Below are positions 63,516-64,000 of a stretch of DNA of 64,000 nt, in pieces (position 1 is the first letter of the stretch; every line of letters starts with the position of its first letter). Origin of the DNA: Bacillota bacterium (GTDB lineage: Bacteria; Bacillota; Dethiobacteria; Dethiobacterales; Dethiobacteraceae); the NCBI GenBank assembly GCA_018725565.1, contig QLUR01000009.1:1-64000 (forward strand). The letters run 5' to 3'. A program made the position numbers and the translations under genes. The notes under the pieces were generated by a model that did no database searches, was not told the DNA's origin, and was given only the letters and a program-made list of their open reading frames with translations.

Positions 63516-64000
63516 ATGGCTCAGGGAACAAAACAAATCGCCGGCGAGAGGATGGAAAAGGCAGTTACCGCCTTGCGCCGCGAACTGGCCACAATACGAG
63601 CCGGCCGGGCTATGCCTTCATTGCTTGATAAAATCACTGTCGAATACTATGGCTCCGGAATGCCGATAAACCAGCTGGCTAACATCTCCGCTCCAGAGCC
63701 TCGCCTGCTTGTCATTCAGCCCTGGGATAAAAAAACTGCAGCTGAAATTGAGCGAGCTATTCTCAAGTCAGACCTGGGACTGACCCCCAACAATGACGGT
63801 TCCGTCATCCGCTTGGCGGTTCCACAGTTGACGGAGGAGCGACGCAGGGAGTTGGTTAAAGTAGTCAGGAAAAAAGCTGAAGAAGCACGTGTCGCTATCC
63901 GAAACATCCGCCGCGATATTAACGAAGAGATTAAGAAAAGCGAGAAAAGCGGGGAGATAACTGAAGACGAAATGCACAAGACCCAGGATGATATCCAGAA
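63516..64000 (+). CDS. frr: Ribosome recycling factor, partial
   Basis: Frr splits post-termination ribosomes with EF-G. The visible 161 codons read [20 protein letters not shown] and continue with [50 protein letters not shown] and [15 protein letters not shown], which are full-strength Frr signatures. The window ends about 25 codons before the expected stop. ATG 63516 follows AAGGGGG; an ATG at 63512 overlapping the pyrH stop is out of frame. Confidence 0.95.
   Translation, partial: MAQGTKQIAGERMEKAVTALRRELATIRAGRAMPSLLDKITVEYYGSGMPINQLANISAPEPRLLVIQPWDKKTAAEIERAILKSDLGLTPNNDGSVIRLAVPQLTEERRRELVKVVRKKAEEARVAIRNIRRDINEEIKKSEKSGEITEDEMHKTQDDIQ

Overview
The window reads as a chromosomal segment of an anaerobic, Gram-positive, endospore-former-type clostridium, most likely of the Peptococcaceae/Desulfotomaculia kind. 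This is inferred from gene content and order: mutS-mutL-miaA-hfq-hflX, stp-prkC-rsgA-rpe, topA-xerC-hslV-hslU-codY-rpsB-tsf-pyrH-frr, many GTG/TTG starts with strong GGAGG ribosome sites, and a trimeric NADH-linked [FeFe]-hydrogenase locus with DRTGG and ATPase-domain regulators. No 16S or other taxonomic marker is present, so genus is not claimed.

Layout. 1-1.9 kb (minus): a secreted beta-propeller-like protein running off the left edge, a 56-residue membrane protein, and a decayed antitoxin/PIN pair. 2.4-12.6 kb (plus): tRNA modification and mismatch repair (miaB, mutS, mutL, miaA), hfq, a VapBC-type toxin-antitoxin pair wedged between hfq and hflX, and a PLP enzyme of the YnbB type. 12.7-17.0 kb: a MacB-like ABC exporter with adaptor. 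17.1-22.4 kb: rlmN, the PP2C phosphatase / PASTA kinase pair, rsgA and rpe. 22.4-26.1 kb: riboflavin operon ribD-ribE-ribBA-ribH with a SigA-type promoter and no visible FMN riboswitch. 26.1-30.0 kb: ECF sigma factor, zinc anti-sigma factor, polA.

30.0-38.2 kb is an accessory island between polA and mutM, AT-richer and with nearly all its genes on the minus strand: gene fragments (arsC, a duplicated RelB/DinJ antitoxin, a CocE/S15 esterase), a HepT/MntA toxin-antitoxin pair between 44-bp direct repeats, a 187-bp MITE-like relic holding the start of a Y1 transposase, a four-gene sigma factor/membrane protein/ABC transporter operon, a methyltransferase, and an Xre regulator with its membrane partner. 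38.2-42.5 kb: mutM, a DUF2889-like protein, and two divergent glycosyltransferase genes.

42.8-51.6 kb is the hydrogenase region: DRTGG protein, RsbW-like ATPase, an H-cluster-type iron-sulfur protein whose proton-shuttle cysteine is alanine, a second DRTGG protein, then NuoE-like, ATPase-domain, 2Fe-2S, NuoF-like and HydA subunits, and a PHP phosphoesterase. It looks like an electron-bifurcating or NAD-linked hydrogenase next to a candidate H2/redox-sensing relay. 51.7-53.7 kb: acetoacetyl-CoA synthetase behind a near-perfect sigma-54 promoter. 53.9-64 kb: dprA, topA, xerC, hslVU, codY, rpsB (with an overlapping 14-codon leader ORF), tsf, pyrH and the start of frr, cut by the right edge.
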